Positions 23,779 through 32,699 are shown, numbered from the stretch's first letter. The stretch is 64,000 bases of DNA from Christensenella sp. UBA2853 (GCA_002350845.1 DEFL01000081.1:72078-136077); one strand, 5' to 3'. Translations and numbers: made by a program. Notes: a model not told the origin generated them from the letters alone.

Positions 23779-24865
23779 GGTGCCTCCACAGGGCCAGAGC
23801 CTTTTCAGCCATTTCTTCAGGTGCCGGATTCAGGGCCTGGATATACAGAGCGCGGATATCTTCGCGAGTCAGCGGCTGGGGATGATTGCCGAGCCGCTCA
23901 ATATTCACGGAATCGGTCAGATAGTCCAGCAGCTCAGGATCCGCACAGCGGGGCGGATACAGACCGGTATCCAGGCAGAGCCCGAGGAACAGAAGCGGCG
24001 CGTCATTGAAGGACACGCCCATTCTGGAGGCCAGCATGCTGCCCGGCTTGATGAAAGCCGGATCCCGGGTCAGCCGCATCCAGAGATAGGGAAGCGTCAG
24101 TGCGCAGGCGTCCCCGTGCGGGATGCCGAGCTGTTTGGTGATCTGGTAGCTCATGGCGTGGGCTGCGGTGGTGCGGGTCATCTGAATGGCCTCTCCAGCG
24201 GCATAGCTTGCGTGAAGCATCTGTTCGGCGGCCTGTCTGTCTCCCTGCAGATAGGGGAGAAACCAGTGAAAGATCACCTGCATGGCAGGGCCTGCAATCA
24301 TTTGGCTCTCTGTGGTGGCGGCTTTGGACCAGAACGATTCAATTGCCTGGCACAGCGCATCCAGCGCGCAGGAGCGTTTCATATCAGCAGGGAGCGTGGA
24401 GAGCAGGGAAGGATCCAGAATGACGCCCTGTGCCAGCAGCATGGGATGGGAAAGGGAATGCTTCTGACCATCCACATACAGGACGGCGGTCTGCGTGGCT
24501 TCGGAGCCGGAACCGGCTGTGGTCGGCACACAGATCAGGGGATAGGCATGACTGCCGGGATACTGACCGAGCAGCGCTGCGGGAAAGGACGTGGAGAGCA
24601 GCATGGCCTTGATGCCCTTGGCTGTATCCATGGCGCTGCCGCCGCCGATGGCCACCAGGCCGTCGCAGCCTTTGCGCTGAAACATGCTGACGCCGGCAGC
24701 ACACTGGTCAAAATCCGGATTGGGCTCGAAATGCGAAAAGACAGGGGCACAGTCGGGAAGACGGGACGTCCAGCGGCGTGAGCAGACATAGAGCGGACGT
24801 GTCATGCCCACGGCGGAGAGCAAATCCGAAAGCGCATCCAGGGATGTGCGAATCATCTGTGACAT
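23768..24865 (-). CDS. iron-containing (group III) alcohol dehydrogenase
   Basis: The 365-residue dehydrogenase uses NAD(P) and a divalent metal to interconvert an alcohol and an aldehyde or ketone. The cofactor loop is GLVAIGGGSAMDTAK near residues 70-84, followed by CVPTTAGSGSEAT. The metal site is formed by Asp in CALDALCQAIES and histidines in AAHAMSY and GIPHGDA. ATG 24865 has GAGG eight bases upstream; a GTG three codons earlier is an alternative. Phosphonoacetaldehyde reductases belong to the same group, but no phosphonate genes are near, so the substrate stays open. It is first in the operon ending with rsmG. Confidence 0.9.
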   Translation of the reverse strand: MSQMIRTSLDALSDLLSAVGMTRPLYVCSRRWTSRLPDCAPVFSHFEPNPDFDQCAAGVSMFQRKGCDGLVAIGGGSAMDTAKGIKAMLLSTSFPAALLGQYPGSHAYPLICVPTTAGSGSEATQTAVLYVDGQKHSLSHPMLLAQGVILDPSLLSTLPADMKRSCALDALCQAIESFWSKAATTESQMIAGPAMQVIFHWFLPYLQGDRQAAEQMLHASYAAGEAIQMTRTTAAHAMSYQITKQLGIPHGDACALTLPYLWMRLTRDPAFIKPGSMLASRMGVSFNDAPLLFLGLCLDTGLYPPRCADPELLDYLTDSVNIERLGNHPQPLTREDIRALYIQALNPAPEEMAEKALALWRHHAE

Positions 24866-25006
24866 AGGAAACACCTCGTGAGGAGTGTACAGGATGCCCG
24901 GGGGACTGTCAAGAAAATGACCTGCCGGGACGGGAAGAAACGAGTGGGAGAGATGCGTTGAATAGATGAAAGCTGCAGCACAGATCTTAGGGAAGGAAGT
25001 TATACC

Positions 25007-26302
25007 ATGCTGAAACGAATCACTGCACTGCTGATGATCCTTGCTCTATGCGCCGGGATCGTCTCCTGCATTGCGGATGGGACCAGTATGCCGTCTGAAA
25101 TCCGGGAATATTTTTCATCCGGCAGATATGCGGGAACCATACTGGAGAGCAGCGGGGAATGCGCGAACTGGTATTTTGTCCTGAGCAGCGACGCGAAGGG
25201 CCAGAATACGCTCTTTGCATTCCGAAAGGACAGAAACGGGACCTGGAAATACAGTTTTAAGACCAGTGGAGCTGTTCTGCAGGGCAGAAACAGGGTGACC
25301 ATTGGTGTATCCGAAAGCGGATATCAGGACTGGGGAACCGATGAAATCATCAGCCAACCGTCTCTGCTCATCTATCAGTCCGATGAAACGGATGAATATA
25401 CGGAAGCGTTTCTAGCCTTTGTCCTTCGGGACGGCGTATGGAAGTTTACGCGCTACTGGAATCTGAAGACCGGTGCGACCATCCGGGGATACGATGACAG
25501 GCTGACCTATTACAGAGGCATCGAAGATCCAGCCGTGCGCGGAAGCGCTTACGGTACCTACGAGCGGAACCTTCAGTACTTTTCCTTCAGCGCACTGCCA
25601 AAGACACTTGGTGCGGCACAGGAAAAGCTTTCGTATGCGCCGCAGATCCCTGCATACGGCACATTGAGTGCGCAGGAGATCCAGTTCACATCCGGCAGGA
25701 AATACAGTGTGTATCAGGGCCCGGGAACGCAGTACGGGCAGGCAGGGAATGGAAAAGCGGCCGTCAGCACCAACGACTGGATTCAGGTTTTTGGAGAGGA
25801 AAACGGCTGGATTCTGATCCAGTACGACATCACATCCGACCATATGCGGATCGGCTGGATTGATTCAAAGGCACTGCCGCGGAACGCTTCCGTGAAACAG
25901 CTGCATTTTGAGCCGATCTCAGCCTACACGACAGAGGCTGTGAGCATGACGGATGATCCGCTCTATTCGCGCACATCCATCGGAAGCCTCGGACCGAATG
26001 CATCCGTGATCTTGCTGGCGTCCATGGGTGACTGGGCCTATATTGAAACGACATCCGCCGCTTCTCCGATCCGGGGCTTTGTGCCTCTCCGGTCGCTGAC
26101 CACCTCGGCGCATCTGACAAGAGAACAGGTTGTCAGACGGGCCCAGGAGATGACAGGACTGTATGTGGAACCAGCAGAAACATCGTATGATGCACGGACC
26201 CAGCTATGGACGGTGACCTTTCTTGTCAACGGAGAGGTTACCAATGTCATGGTGACCGATGCCGACGGAAGCCTCGATGTGCAGGATCTGCCCAACGGCT
26301 GA
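25007..26302 (+). CDS. secreted protein with SH3-like repeats
   Basis: 431 residues with an N-terminal signal peptide (MLKRITALLMILALCAGIVSC), possibly a lipoprotein. Residues 25-200 form an unrecognised, Tyr- and Trp-rich domain. Two bacterial SH3-like segments follow: near 230-285 (YSVYQGPGTQYGQAGNGKA to WILIQYDI) and near 310-360 (DPLYSRTSIGSLGPNASVIL to AYIETT). Such domains bind cell wall or peptide ligands outside the cell. The last 60 residues (LTREQVVRRAQEMTGLYVEP) look like a PepSY- or DUF-type small domain. No catalytic motif is visible. It is a single-gene unit with a strong terminator. Confidence 0.7.
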   Translation: MLKRITALLMILALCAGIVSCIADGTSMPSEIREYFSSGRYAGTILESSGECANWYFVLSSDAKGQNTLFAFRKDRNGTWKYSFKTSGAVLQGRNRVTIGVSESGYQDWGTDEIISQPSLLIYQSDETDEYTEAFLAFVLRDGVWKFTRYWNLKTGATIRGYDDRLTYYRGIEDPAVRGSAYGTYERNLQYFSFSALPKTLGAAQEKLSYAPQIPAYGTLSAQEIQFTSGRKYSVYQGPGTQYGQAGNGKAAVSTNDWIQVFGEENGWILIQYDITSDHMRIGWIDSKALPRNASVKQLHFEPISAYTTEAVSMTDDPLYSRTSIGSLGPNASVILLASMGDWAYIETTSAASPIRGFVPLRSLTTSAHLTREQVVRRAQEMTGLYVEPAETSYDARTQLWTVTFLVNGEVTNVMVTDADGSLDVQDLPNG

Positions 26303-26311
26303 TCTTTCGAC

Positions 26312-26345
26312 GGACCTTCAGACCGTGTGCTGAAGGTCCTTTTTT
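26312..26345 (+). terminator. intrinsic terminator of the SH3-like gene
   Basis: A perfect 10-bp stem (26312-26321 with 26330-26339) is followed by six T. Confidence 0.9.
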
Positions 26346-26366
26346 CAGGGAACGGCGGTCAGGCGC

Positions 26367-26397
26367 AAAAAAAGGACTGTGACTTGCGTCACAGTCC
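26367..26397 (-). terminator. intrinsic terminator of the zinc-ribbon gene
   Basis: GGACTGTGA (26374-26382) pairs with TCACAGTCC (26389-26397); on the minus strand it runs into seven T. Confidence 0.9.
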
Positions 26398-26416
26398 CGG
26401 ACGTTCAGTTATCTCA

Positions 26417-26704
26417 TCAAAACTGGTTCTGCTTCATGGCTGTGAAGCACTCACGGCAGTAGACGGGACGATCTCCGCGGGGCTGGAAGGGAACCTGGGT
26501 CTCACGGCCGCAGTTGTCGCACACAACGGTGAACATCTGACGGGGTGCATTGCCGTTCTGGGCAGCGCGCTTTGCAGCACGGCACTCGGGGCAGCGGCTG
26601 GGCTTGTTCTGGAAACCCTTCTCGGCGAAGAAAGCCTGCTCGGAAGCAGAGAAAACAAATTCGCGTCCGCAGTCTCTACAAGTAAGTGTTTCGTCCTGGT
26701 ACAT
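26417..26704 (-). CDS. small double zinc-ribbon protein
   Basis: This 95-residue protein starts at an ATG nine bases after AGGAGG. It contains two zinc-binding knuckle sets: CRDCGREF with CPECRAAKR (residues 9-45), typical of the small zinc-ribbon (zf-trcl) family, and CDNCGRE with CRECF (residues 62-90). A linker EKGFQNKPSR between the first pairs is characteristic. Members are thought to bind nucleic acid or ribosomal components, without a proven role. It has its own promoter and terminator, so it is a monocistronic unit, perhaps abundant. Confidence 0.85.
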   Translation of the reverse strand: MYQDETLTCRDCGREFVFSASEQAFFAEKGFQNKPSRCPECRAAKRAAQNGNAPRQMFTVVCDNCGRETQVPFQPRGDRPVYCRECFTAMKQNQF

Positions 26705-26846
26705 GGTAAAAGACCTCCTGCTATAGGTAAAAAATGTTTTTTGTCGCCTATCCTCATGCCAGGCATTACTTCTATGGTTTACGGCATTTGGGTTGCGCGA
26801 TACCAAGGAGGAGAGAGTCTTGCAAAGCGGGCGGCGAACGAAGTGA

Positions 26847-26875
26847 ATTATAGCATATTGGTTACAATTTGTACA
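26847..26875 (-). promoter_or_regulatory. promoter of the small zinc-ribbon gene
   Basis: On the minus strand TGTACA and TATAAT are 17 bases apart, giving a leader of about 135 bases. The other side of this 449-base divergent gap (26876-27153) is very AT-rich, and I see no gene or clear promoter for the XRE gene there. Confidence 0.55.
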
Positions 26876-27153
26876 GCGAAAATACAAAAAGGTTTGAAAA
26901 GGTCCGGAATCCAGTCTTTTCCCTGATTCAGAATCAGAGATGAAGGGGGCATATATATCATGAATCAAAAGTTATAACGGCCATGGAACAGGTATGATCA
27001 TATGCAAAAAAGTACAAAGAAAAAACATTTTTCGCTCTTGCAGACAAAAAAATAATGCTGTCTGTTCATGTACCAAATTGCAAAAATGATTAAAATATTC
27101 CGCGAAGCCTAATCAAATAGCAATTCAAGCTAATGCAGGAGGGTTCTTTACCT

Positions 27154-27468
27154 ATGGATTATAAGGACCTGGGGAACCGTGTTCGTATCGCCAGAAGAAG
27201 CAAAACCTGGACGCAGGAAGAACTGGCAGAGAAGGTCGGAATCTCGGCATCCTTTTTGGGGCATATAGAACGCGGCACCCGTGTGGCCAGTCTGGAAACA
27301 TTTGTATCTCTGTGTAATGAACTGTGTGTCACGCCGGAGTATCTTCTGGCGAATAACCTTCATCTTCTGGATGAATCAGTGGCAGCCGGAATGGATGAGA
27401 ATGAAAAGGCGAAACTGCAGGAATTCCTGCAGCTGGCAAGAAATGCAGTGAATAACTGGAAAACATGA
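27154..27468 (+). CDS. XRE family helix-turn-helix regulator
   Basis: The 104-residue protein has a Cro/C1-type DNA-binding domain at residues 8-62 (RVRIARRSKTWTQEELAEKV, then SFLGHIERGTRVASLETFV). A helical tail with ENEKAKLQEFLQLARN may mediate dimerisation. Starts after AGGAGGG; an ATG seven codons upstream is less likely. Its target cannot be told. It sits alone between an AT-rich gap and a terminator, upstream of recO. Confidence 0.9.
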   Translation: MDYKDLGNRVRIARRSKTWTQEELAEKVGISASFLGHIERGTRVASLETFVSLCNELCVTPEYLLANNLHLLDESVAAGMDENEKAKLQEFLQLARNAVNNWKT

Positions 27469-27497
27469 AAGAGCGGCGTATGACCGCTTCTTTTTTT
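27466..27497 (+). terminator. intrinsic terminator of the XRE gene
   Basis: AGCGG (27472-27476) pairs with CCGCT (27484-27488) in a short hairpin followed by T-rich sequence. Confidence 0.65.
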
Positions 27498-27551
27498 GCA
27501 GGGAAAATCCTGAAAAGAGCGAAAGAAGGATGACAGAAAGGAGCGTGCGCG

Positions 27552-28280
27552 ATGAAACAGACAGAAAATACGGTCATCGTCCTGCATACGGCGAATTATC
27601 GGGAAGCCGATCGGATGCTGACACTCTTCAGCCCGGTGCGCGGGAGAATGGAAGCCATTGCGCGCGGATGCAGACGCCCGAAGTCACCTCTGCTCAATGC
27701 GGCTGAGATTTTCGCTCTCGGTGACTATGAACTGTTCGAAAAAAACGGCCGATACACGGTGGTATCGGCCTCATTGATTGAAACTTTTTATCCTCTGCGG
27801 ATGGACTATGAGCGGCTGACCTGCGGCACCTATCTCCTGGGACTGTGCAATGCGGTCATTCAGCCGGGAGAGAATGCGCAGAACCTGTTTATGCTTCTTC
27901 TGCATACCCTGTCGCGGCTGACCTTCACCGATCAGGAATGGAGACCGCTGCTGTGCGGCTTTCTCATCCATTTTGCTCAGGACCAGGGCGTCCGCCCCAG
28001 GCTGCATCACTGTATCCGGTGCTCCAAAAGAATACCGGAAGGGGAAAACTGCTTTTTCGACCTTCAGGAGGGCGGCGTGGTCTGCAGGAGCTGCCGCATG
28101 GAGGAGGATGTGCCGGTATCGGCAGCCCAGCGCCTGTTTCTGGAGGAGGCGCTTCAGGAGGGAAGTGCCTCCTGGGTGAATTCTCCCGAGCGCCATGCCC
28201 CGTTCGGCATGATGCGGAAGTATGTCGAGACACAGCTGGGAAGCCGGCTCAAGAGCGGGCTGATGCTTCCGGATGAGTGA
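27552..28280 (+). CDS. recO: DNA repair protein RecO
   Basis: RecO (242 residues) loads RecA onto SSB-covered single strands together with RecR in the RecFOR pathway. Residues 1-80 form the OB fold (TVIVLHTANYREADRMLTLF, then GRMEAIARGCRRPKSPL). The rest is a helical domain with a zinc finger: CIRCSKRIPEG with CRSCRMEED around residues 155-185. Start after AAAGGAG. The stop lies only two bases from the stop of the converging capA-like gene, so there is no room for a dedicated terminator. Confidence 0.95.
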   Translation: MKQTENTVIVLHTANYREADRMLTLFSPVRGRMEAIARGCRRPKSPLLNAAEIFALGDYELFEKNGRYTVVSASLIETFYPLRMDYERLTCGTYLLGLCNAVIQPGENAQNLFMLLLHTLSRLTFTDQEWRPLLCGFLIHFAQDQGVRPRLHHCIRCSKRIPEGENCFFDLQEGGVVCRSCRMEEDVPVSAAQRLFLEEALQEGSASWVNSPERHAPFGMMRKYVETQLGSRLKSGLMLPDE

Positions 28281-28282
28281 CC

Positions 28283-29452
28283 TTATTCTGCAGAGAGATA
28301 CTCCTGAACGGCGCAGCCGTCTTTCTCCGAATAGGGATTGAGCGTGTACTTGGTGTCAATCTGAATGCGGGCGATGACTTCATCCGCTTCCTCGCCGGTC
28401 ACGCGGACGGGCTGGAAGTTGCTCTGCGGATACGTGCCGGAGATATGAGCGGGATAGATCCGCAGCTGCTGCCCGATATATTCTCCCAGTGCGGAGAACG
28501 TCAGGTCTGCCTGAACAACTGCGGTGAGCAGGGAATCCGGCTTCTTGACACGGGAATTGCCGCCGAAACAGAAGTTTCCGAGGGAATAGCAGATGGTCCG
28601 CTGGTTGTAGATTTCCATGCCCTGCAGGACATGCGGATGGTGCATGATGACCAGATCCGCGCCGGCATCAATCGCGGCCTTGCCGAAGCGTTCCTGGAGA
28701 TAATTGCGGCCCTTGCCGTATTCGGTTCCCGCATGGAAGACAAAGACAACGGCATTGACGCCGTCCGCTTTGAGCTGGGCGATTTCCTCCTTGCATTTGG
28801 GGAAGAGAGAATTGAACTTGGGAGAGACCAGACCATAGAATGCAATCCGGATGCCGTCCTTCTCAAAGATGTAGCTGTTCGAGTATCCAAAGTAAGCAAT
28901 GTCTGCCTTTTCGAGCTCTTCCATGGTGGACTTGTAACCGCGGTCACCGTAATCCTGCATATGGTTATTGGAAAGATTGCAGGCCTCGACCGAGGATACT
29001 TTCAGAATATTCAGAAGCTCAGGGGCTCCGCGGAAGCGGAACTCCTTTTTCTTGTTTTCACCGGAGGCGGAGTCGGAGATGACACCTTCAAGATTGATGA
29101 CGGTCAGATCATCGTTCTCAAAGAGGTCCAGGAAATTCTTGAGGAAATAGCTGTCGCCGTACTTCTTGACATGCGATTCAAAGGAGGTCGCGCGGTTTCT
29201 GTAGGCTTCTTCACTGCCGAGCGTCACATCCCCGGTAAAGGTGATGGTGATGGTTTTGTTGCCCGAATCCGGTACCACTTCCGTATCCGCACTTCCGACG
29301 ACCGAGGGAAGATCGATCGACTCAAAGTCTGCAGAAAGACTGTCCGATTCGCTGCCGGGTTCGGGAATCTCAACGGCTGTCACCGTCTCGCCCAGCGCAC
29401 AGGGGATCACAAAGAGACAGACCAGCAGGAAAGCCAGAAAACGCTGTTTCAT
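28283..29452 (-). CDS. CapA family secreted metallophosphatase-like protein
   Basis: 389 residues. A signal peptide (residues 1-21, ending near CALGE) is followed by an acidic Ser-rich linker of 40 residues and a CapA (poly-gamma-glutamate synthesis) domain: ITFTGDVTLGSEEA, LTVINLEGVIS, EACNLSNNHMQDYG, HAGTEYGK and MHHPHVLQGME. These supply the metal-binding Asp, His and Asn residues of a calcineurin-like fold. No pgsB/pgsC genes are near, so capsule synthesis is unproven. It follows the flippase gene by six bases and is translated from an AAAGGATG site inside that gene's end. Confidence 0.88.
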   Translation of the reverse strand: MKQRFLAFLLVCLFVIPCALGETVTAVEIPEPGSESDSLSADFESIDLPSVVGSADTEVVPDSGNKTITITFTGDVTLGSEEAYRNRATSFESHVKKYGDSYFLKNFLDLFENDDLTVINLEGVISDSASGENKKKEFRFRGAPELLNILKVSSVEACNLSNNHMQDYGDRGYKSTMEELEKADIAYFGYSNSYIFEKDGIRIAFYGLVSPKFNSLFPKCKEEIAQLKADGVNAVVFVFHAGTEYGKGRNYLQERFGKAAIDAGADLVIMHHPHVLQGMEIYNQRTICYSLGNFCFGGNSRVKKPDSLLTAVVQADLTFSALGEYIGQQLRIYPAHISGTYPQSNFQPVRVTGEEADEVIARIQIDTKYTLNPYSEKDGCAVQEYLSAE

Positions 29453-29458
29453 ATGGGT

Positions 29459-30916
29459 TCATCCTTTCAGAAAACGTAGACGTTTTTTGATGCCTGCAGG
29501 GAGCAGGCGGGAAAGCAGCCGTACGCCGCTGAATTTCCAGTAGACAAGGCAGAGTATACCATAAACTGCCGCGCCGAAAAAGACGAGGAGACCCAGGGCG
29601 GACCATGAATCGGAAGGAAGAAGCGGTGAGATCAGCCAGATGGTGCCGGTCATGGCAAGGCCGGCGAGAAAATACGGAAGGCAGATGATGAGATAGCGGC
29701 GGTAGGGAAGCGCTTTGTGCAGATGCAGATACTGAACAAAGGGGACAGAGAACTCTGCGAGCAGCGTCCCGATGACAGCGCCCATTGCGCCGAGCCGGGG
29801 AATGAGCATAAAGTTGGCAATGAGATTGACGACCGCTCCGGTGAGCACCGAGCGCAGCACAATGTGATCCATGCCGTGCGGCAGAATCCACTGCATGCGG
29901 ATGACATTGGCAAACCCGATCATCACAAGGGAAAAGCCCAGAGGCATCATCAGGGTGCCGGAATAGGTGAAGGCGCTGCCGTAGAAAAGGGGAGCAAAGC
30001 GCTCGCCCACAGCGAGAATGCCGAACGCCATGGCGCTGACCATGCAGATGACCAGATGCATGGAGAGTTCCATGCCTTCCAGTACTTTGTCCTCCCTGTG
30101 TTCCGTGAGGAGATGGGCCGCGCGCGGCATCATGACGCTGCCGAAGGCGGAAATAAAACCGGAGAGGCAGTAAATGATTTTTTCTGCATTTTCATACAGT
30201 CCGTTCTGTGCCATGCCGGCGATGGCCCCGACCATGACCTTGTCCATCGTGCGGTAGACCGAGACGGCAATGACGGACACAAAGAGGAGTGCACAGGCGG
30301 GAAGATGCGAAAACGCTTCCTTCAGGGTGACGGGAACGACGCGGACTTTTCCGCGAAGACTCAGACAGCAGGAAAGACACCCCAGAAGCGTGGCAAGCGA
30401 CCACGCAAAGCCGTAGACCCAGAGATCCTCAGGACCATGAATGAAAAGGAAAACACAGCCGGCGGCCAGGAGCTTCACGCAGGTGTTCCGGATCGCGATG
30501 GGTCTGAATTCATCCAGTCCCATAAGACACCAGTCAAGATTCAGCAGGCAGGAGACGCTCATCATGGTCAGGGAAAGGGCGATGGTTTTCTCCCTGTCTG
30601 CGACCAGGAAAAGATACAAAAGCCATACCGCAAGCGCGGCGGAGGCGACCATGCGCTGCATGCGCCAGATGGCGGAAAAGGTGCGGTTGAGCTCTTCACG
30701 GTTGTCACGGACGCGGGAAATGGCGCGCACGCCGTAGTTTTCAAGGCCGAGTGTCCCCACGAGGACAAAAATGTAGGAAATATTCCAGGCATAACTGTAC
30801 AGACCGACCCCTTCCTCGCCGACAATGCGGGACAGGTACGGAGCCGTCACAAGCGGAAGCAGGATGGAAAAAACGCGGTAGGCAACATTGTACAGGGTAT
30901 TTCTTCGTGCGTTCAA
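29459..30916 (-). CDS. polysaccharide flippase (Wzx/MOP superfamily)
   Basis: About 485 residues with 12-14 membrane segments, beginning NTLYNVAYRVFSILLPLVTA PYLSRIVG, the typical Wzx/RfbX start. The loop SRIVGEEGVGLYSYAW is a hallmark of the family, which flips lipid-linked oligosaccharides across the membrane. I place the start at TTG 30916, seven bases after GGGAGG, because homology begins there; an ATG five codons upstream has no good ribosome site. Paired with the CapA-like gene, it suggests a small surface-glycan unit, but no glycosyltransferases are adjacent. Confidence 0.88.
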   Translation of the reverse strand: MNARRNTLYNVAYRVFSILLPLVTAPYLSRIVGEEGVGLYSYAWNISYIFVLVGTLGLENYGVRAISRVRDNREELNRTFSAIWRMQRMVASAALAVWLLYLFLVADREKTIALSLTMMSVSCLLNLDWCLMGLDEFRPIAIRNTCVKLLAAGCVFLFIHGPEDLWVYGFAWSLATLLGCLSCCLSLRGKVRVVPVTLKEAFSHLPACALLFVSVIAVSVYRTMDKVMVGAIAGMAQNGLYENAEKIIYCLSGFISAFGSVMMPRAAHLLTEHREDKVLEGMELSMHLVICMVSAMAFGILAVGERFAPLFYGSAFTYSGTLMMPLGFSLVMIGFANVIRMQWILPHGMDHIVLRSVLTGAVVNLIANFMLIPRLGAMGAVIGTLLAEFSVPFVQYLHLHKALPYRRYLIICLPYFLAGLAMTGTIWLISPLLPSDSWSALGLLVFFGAAVYGILCLVYWKFSGVRLLSRLLPAGIKKRLRFLKG

Positions 30917-31001
30917 GAACAGACCTCCCATGCACGCCTGCTGGCAACAGCAGAAAGACGATAAACTTAATATATTCGTCTGAACACCGGGGCCTTCCTG
31001 C

Positions 31002-31029
31002 TTGACACGGGGGAGAAACATGCTACAAT
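31002..31029 (+). promoter_or_regulatory. promoter of bioY
   Basis: TTGACA (31002-31007) and TACAAT (31024-31029) are 16 bases apart. The -10 box touches the BirA-type operator. Confidence 0.85.
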
Positions 31030-31062
31030 GCGTAAACGTAATTCGGAAATCAAGTTTACGCA
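31029..31062 (+). promoter_or_regulatory. BirA-type biotin operator
   Basis: TGCGTAAAC (31029-31037) is inverted as GTTTACGCA (31054-31062) with a 16-bp spacer. Arrangement and core GTAAAC/GTTTAC match known BirA operators. Located over the transcription start, it would block bioY when biotin is plentiful and BirA is loaded with biotinyl-AMP. Confidence 0.85.
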
Positions 31063-31079
31063 AAGGAGCAACTTCCGTG

Positions 31080-31634
31080 ATGACCAAGGAAAAACGGATC
31101 CCGACCCTTCAGCTGGTGCTCTGCGCGGTGTTTGCTGCGCTGACTGCCGTGTGTGCCCAGATTACCATTCCCATCGGTGCGGTGCCGATCTCGCTTTCTC
31201 TTCTGCCGCCGCTTCTGTGCGCCGCCCTGCTCAGCCCGCGCTATGCGGTTCTGTCCATGGGGGTGTATCTTCTGATGGGACTGTGCGGGCTCCCGGTGTT
31301 TTCCGGCATGAGCGGCGGCCCCGGCAAGCTGTTCGGGGTGACCGGCGGATACATTATCGGCTACATTCCCTGTGTATGGCTTGCGTCCTTTCTTATCCAC
31401 CGCACCTGGAAAAACATGATCGGGAAGTGTGCGGCCATGGCCCTGGGCGTTCTGGTCTGCTATGCTTTCGGCACGGTCTGGTTTATGGTGATCCGGGGGA
31501 TGGACCTGATGAGCACACTGTCCATCTGTGTTTTCCCGTTCCTGCCTTTTGATGCGGTGAAAATCATCCTTGCAGCCTTCCTCTCCGGCCGCCTGGAAAA
31601 GCCCCTGGAAAAGATCACGGAGAGCGGCCGGTAA
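31080..31634 (+). CDS. bioY: BioY, substrate-binding subunit of the biotin ECF transporter
   Basis: 184 residues with six membrane segments. The BioY signature is visible: QLVLCAVFAALTAVCAQITI at the N-terminus, then PIGAVPISLSLLPPLLCAAL and the GLPVFSGMSGGPGKLFGVTG loop, followed by GYIIGY. The protein captures biotin and works with the shared EcfA/EcfA'/EcfT energy module, which is not in this window. The start is ATG 31080 or the GTG three bases earlier, both behind AAAGGAG. The gene is preceded by a promoter and BirA-type operator, which confirms the substrate. Confidence 0.95.
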   Translation: MTKEKRIPTLQLVLCAVFAALTAVCAQITIPIGAVPISLSLLPPLLCAALLSPRYAVLSMGVYLLMGLCGLPVFSGMSGGPGKLFGVTGGYIIGYIPCVWLASFLIHRTWKNMIGKCAAMALGVLVCYAFGTVWFMVIRGMDLMSTLSICVFPFLPFDAVKIILAAFLSGRLEKPLEKITESGR

Positions 31635-31665
31635 CAGGCGGACGGCTTCATCTGCAGAAGATGAC

Positions 31666-31694
31666 TTGAAAGGCGGGGCCTAAGAGCGTATGAT
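31666..31694 (+). promoter_or_regulatory. promoter of the YhhN-like gene
   Basis: TTGAAA and TATGAT are separated by 17 bases, 34 bases before the start codon. Confidence 0.65.
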
Positions 31695-31727
31695 AGAATC
31701 AGCAACATTGCAAAGGAGGCGGAGAAG

Positions 31728-32348
31728 ATGACCGCCGGCATCATTGTACTGGTTCTTGTGATGGTTATGGCCTGTTATTATCTGATCCGAAAGGAAGATA
31801 CGCGTCTTTCGGCAAAACAGAAGGCCGGTCTGAAAGTGATACCGACTTCCCTGTGTGCCCTGCTTGCCCTGTACGGACTTGTGACGGGCGGCGGCCTCCC
31901 GGCTGTCTTCCTGTTCCTCGGCCTGTGCGTGTGCGCACTGGCAGACTGGCTTCTGGAGTTTCAGTTCTTCAAGGGGATGGCCGCCTTCGGGGCGGGACAT
32001 ATCCTGTACTGTATCGGCTACCTCCTGGCCGGTCCTGTCGGCATGCGGTCCCTGATTGTGTTTCTTGCGCTCTTCGGCGTGATTCTGATTCTGTATTCGC
32101 GCCTGAAGGATCATCTGGAACAGGCGCCCCTGTATCTGTGCTATGCGGCCGTGCTCTGCTGCATGGCTGCGCTGGCCTCGTCCAGGCAGAGCTTCCTGAT
32201 GATTGGCGGCTTTCTGTTTGTGATCTCTGACTGCATGATTGGAATCGGTCAGGCGACAGGCAACAAAAACCGTTTGTACGGCATTCTGATCCTGGTCACT
32301 TATTATGCGGCGCAGTTTCTCATTGCGTGTTCTACTGTATTCCGCTGA
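31728..32348 (+). CDS. YhhN family membrane protein (lysoplasmalogenase-like)
   Basis: This 206-residue protein has about eight short membrane segments and is of the YhhN/TMEM86 family: LKVIPTSLCALLALYG, then CVCALADWLLEF, FGAGHILYCIGYLLAG and SDCMIGIGQATGN. Acidic residues in ADWLLE and SDCMIG lie within membrane segments, as in TMEM86 lysoplasmalogenases, which cleave the vinyl-ether bond of lysoplasmalogens. Plasmalogens are known in anaerobic clostridia, so this fits. Start after AAAGGAGG. Confidence 0.85.
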   Translation: MTAGIIVLVLVMVMACYYLIRKEDTRLSAKQKAGLKVIPTSLCALLALYGLVTGGGLPAVFLFLGLCVCALADWLLEFQFFKGMAAFGAGHILYCIGYLLAGPVGMRSLIVFLALFGVILILYSRLKDHLEQAPLYLCYAAVLCCMAALASSRQSFLMIGGFLFVISDCMIGIGQATGNKNRLYGILILVTYYAAQFLIACSTVFR

Positions 32349-32366
32349 AGGGGAGGGAAGCGTCTG

Positions 32367-32699
32367 ATGAACCGACTCTATCTGATTGGGAATCTTACGG
32401 CCGATGCAGTTCTGGCTGCGACGGCTTCAGGCATGAGCGTATGCACGTTTTCTCTGGCTGTGAACCAGCCGGGCGGGAAACAGGCAGACGGGTCCGGAAA
32501 CGTGACCTACTTCCGATGCTCTCTTTGGGGAGCACAGGGGGAGGAAGCTGCACGCATGCTGAAAAAGGGAAACAAAGTCTTCGTGTGCGGCGAAGTGCAT
32601 GCCAGTGCCTACAGGGGCAGGGATGGCTCCACCAGGGCCAGCCTTGAAGTGCAGTGCCGGGAGTATGAACTTCTCTCGGGGAATGCGCCGACAGCATGA
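32367..32699 (+). CDS. ssb: short single-stranded DNA-binding protein
   Basis: The 110-residue protein is a single OB fold of the SSB family: MNRLYLIGNLTADAVLAATA at the start, YFRCSLWGAQGEEAARMLKK, and VFVCGEVHASAYRGRDGS then LEVQCREYELL. It lacks the Gly/Pro linker and acidic DDDIPF-type tip used by SSB to recruit RecO and other partners. It is therefore likely a secondary SSB with a specialised job, with the housekeeping copy elsewhere. Starts 18 bases after the YhhN gene behind GGGGAGGG, and ends at a terminator. Confidence 0.9.
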   Translation: MNRLYLIGNLTADAVLAATASGMSVCTFSLAVNQPGGKQADGSGNVTYFRCSLWGAQGEEAARMLKKGNKVFVCGEVHASAYRGRDGSTRASLEVQCREYELLSGNAPTA

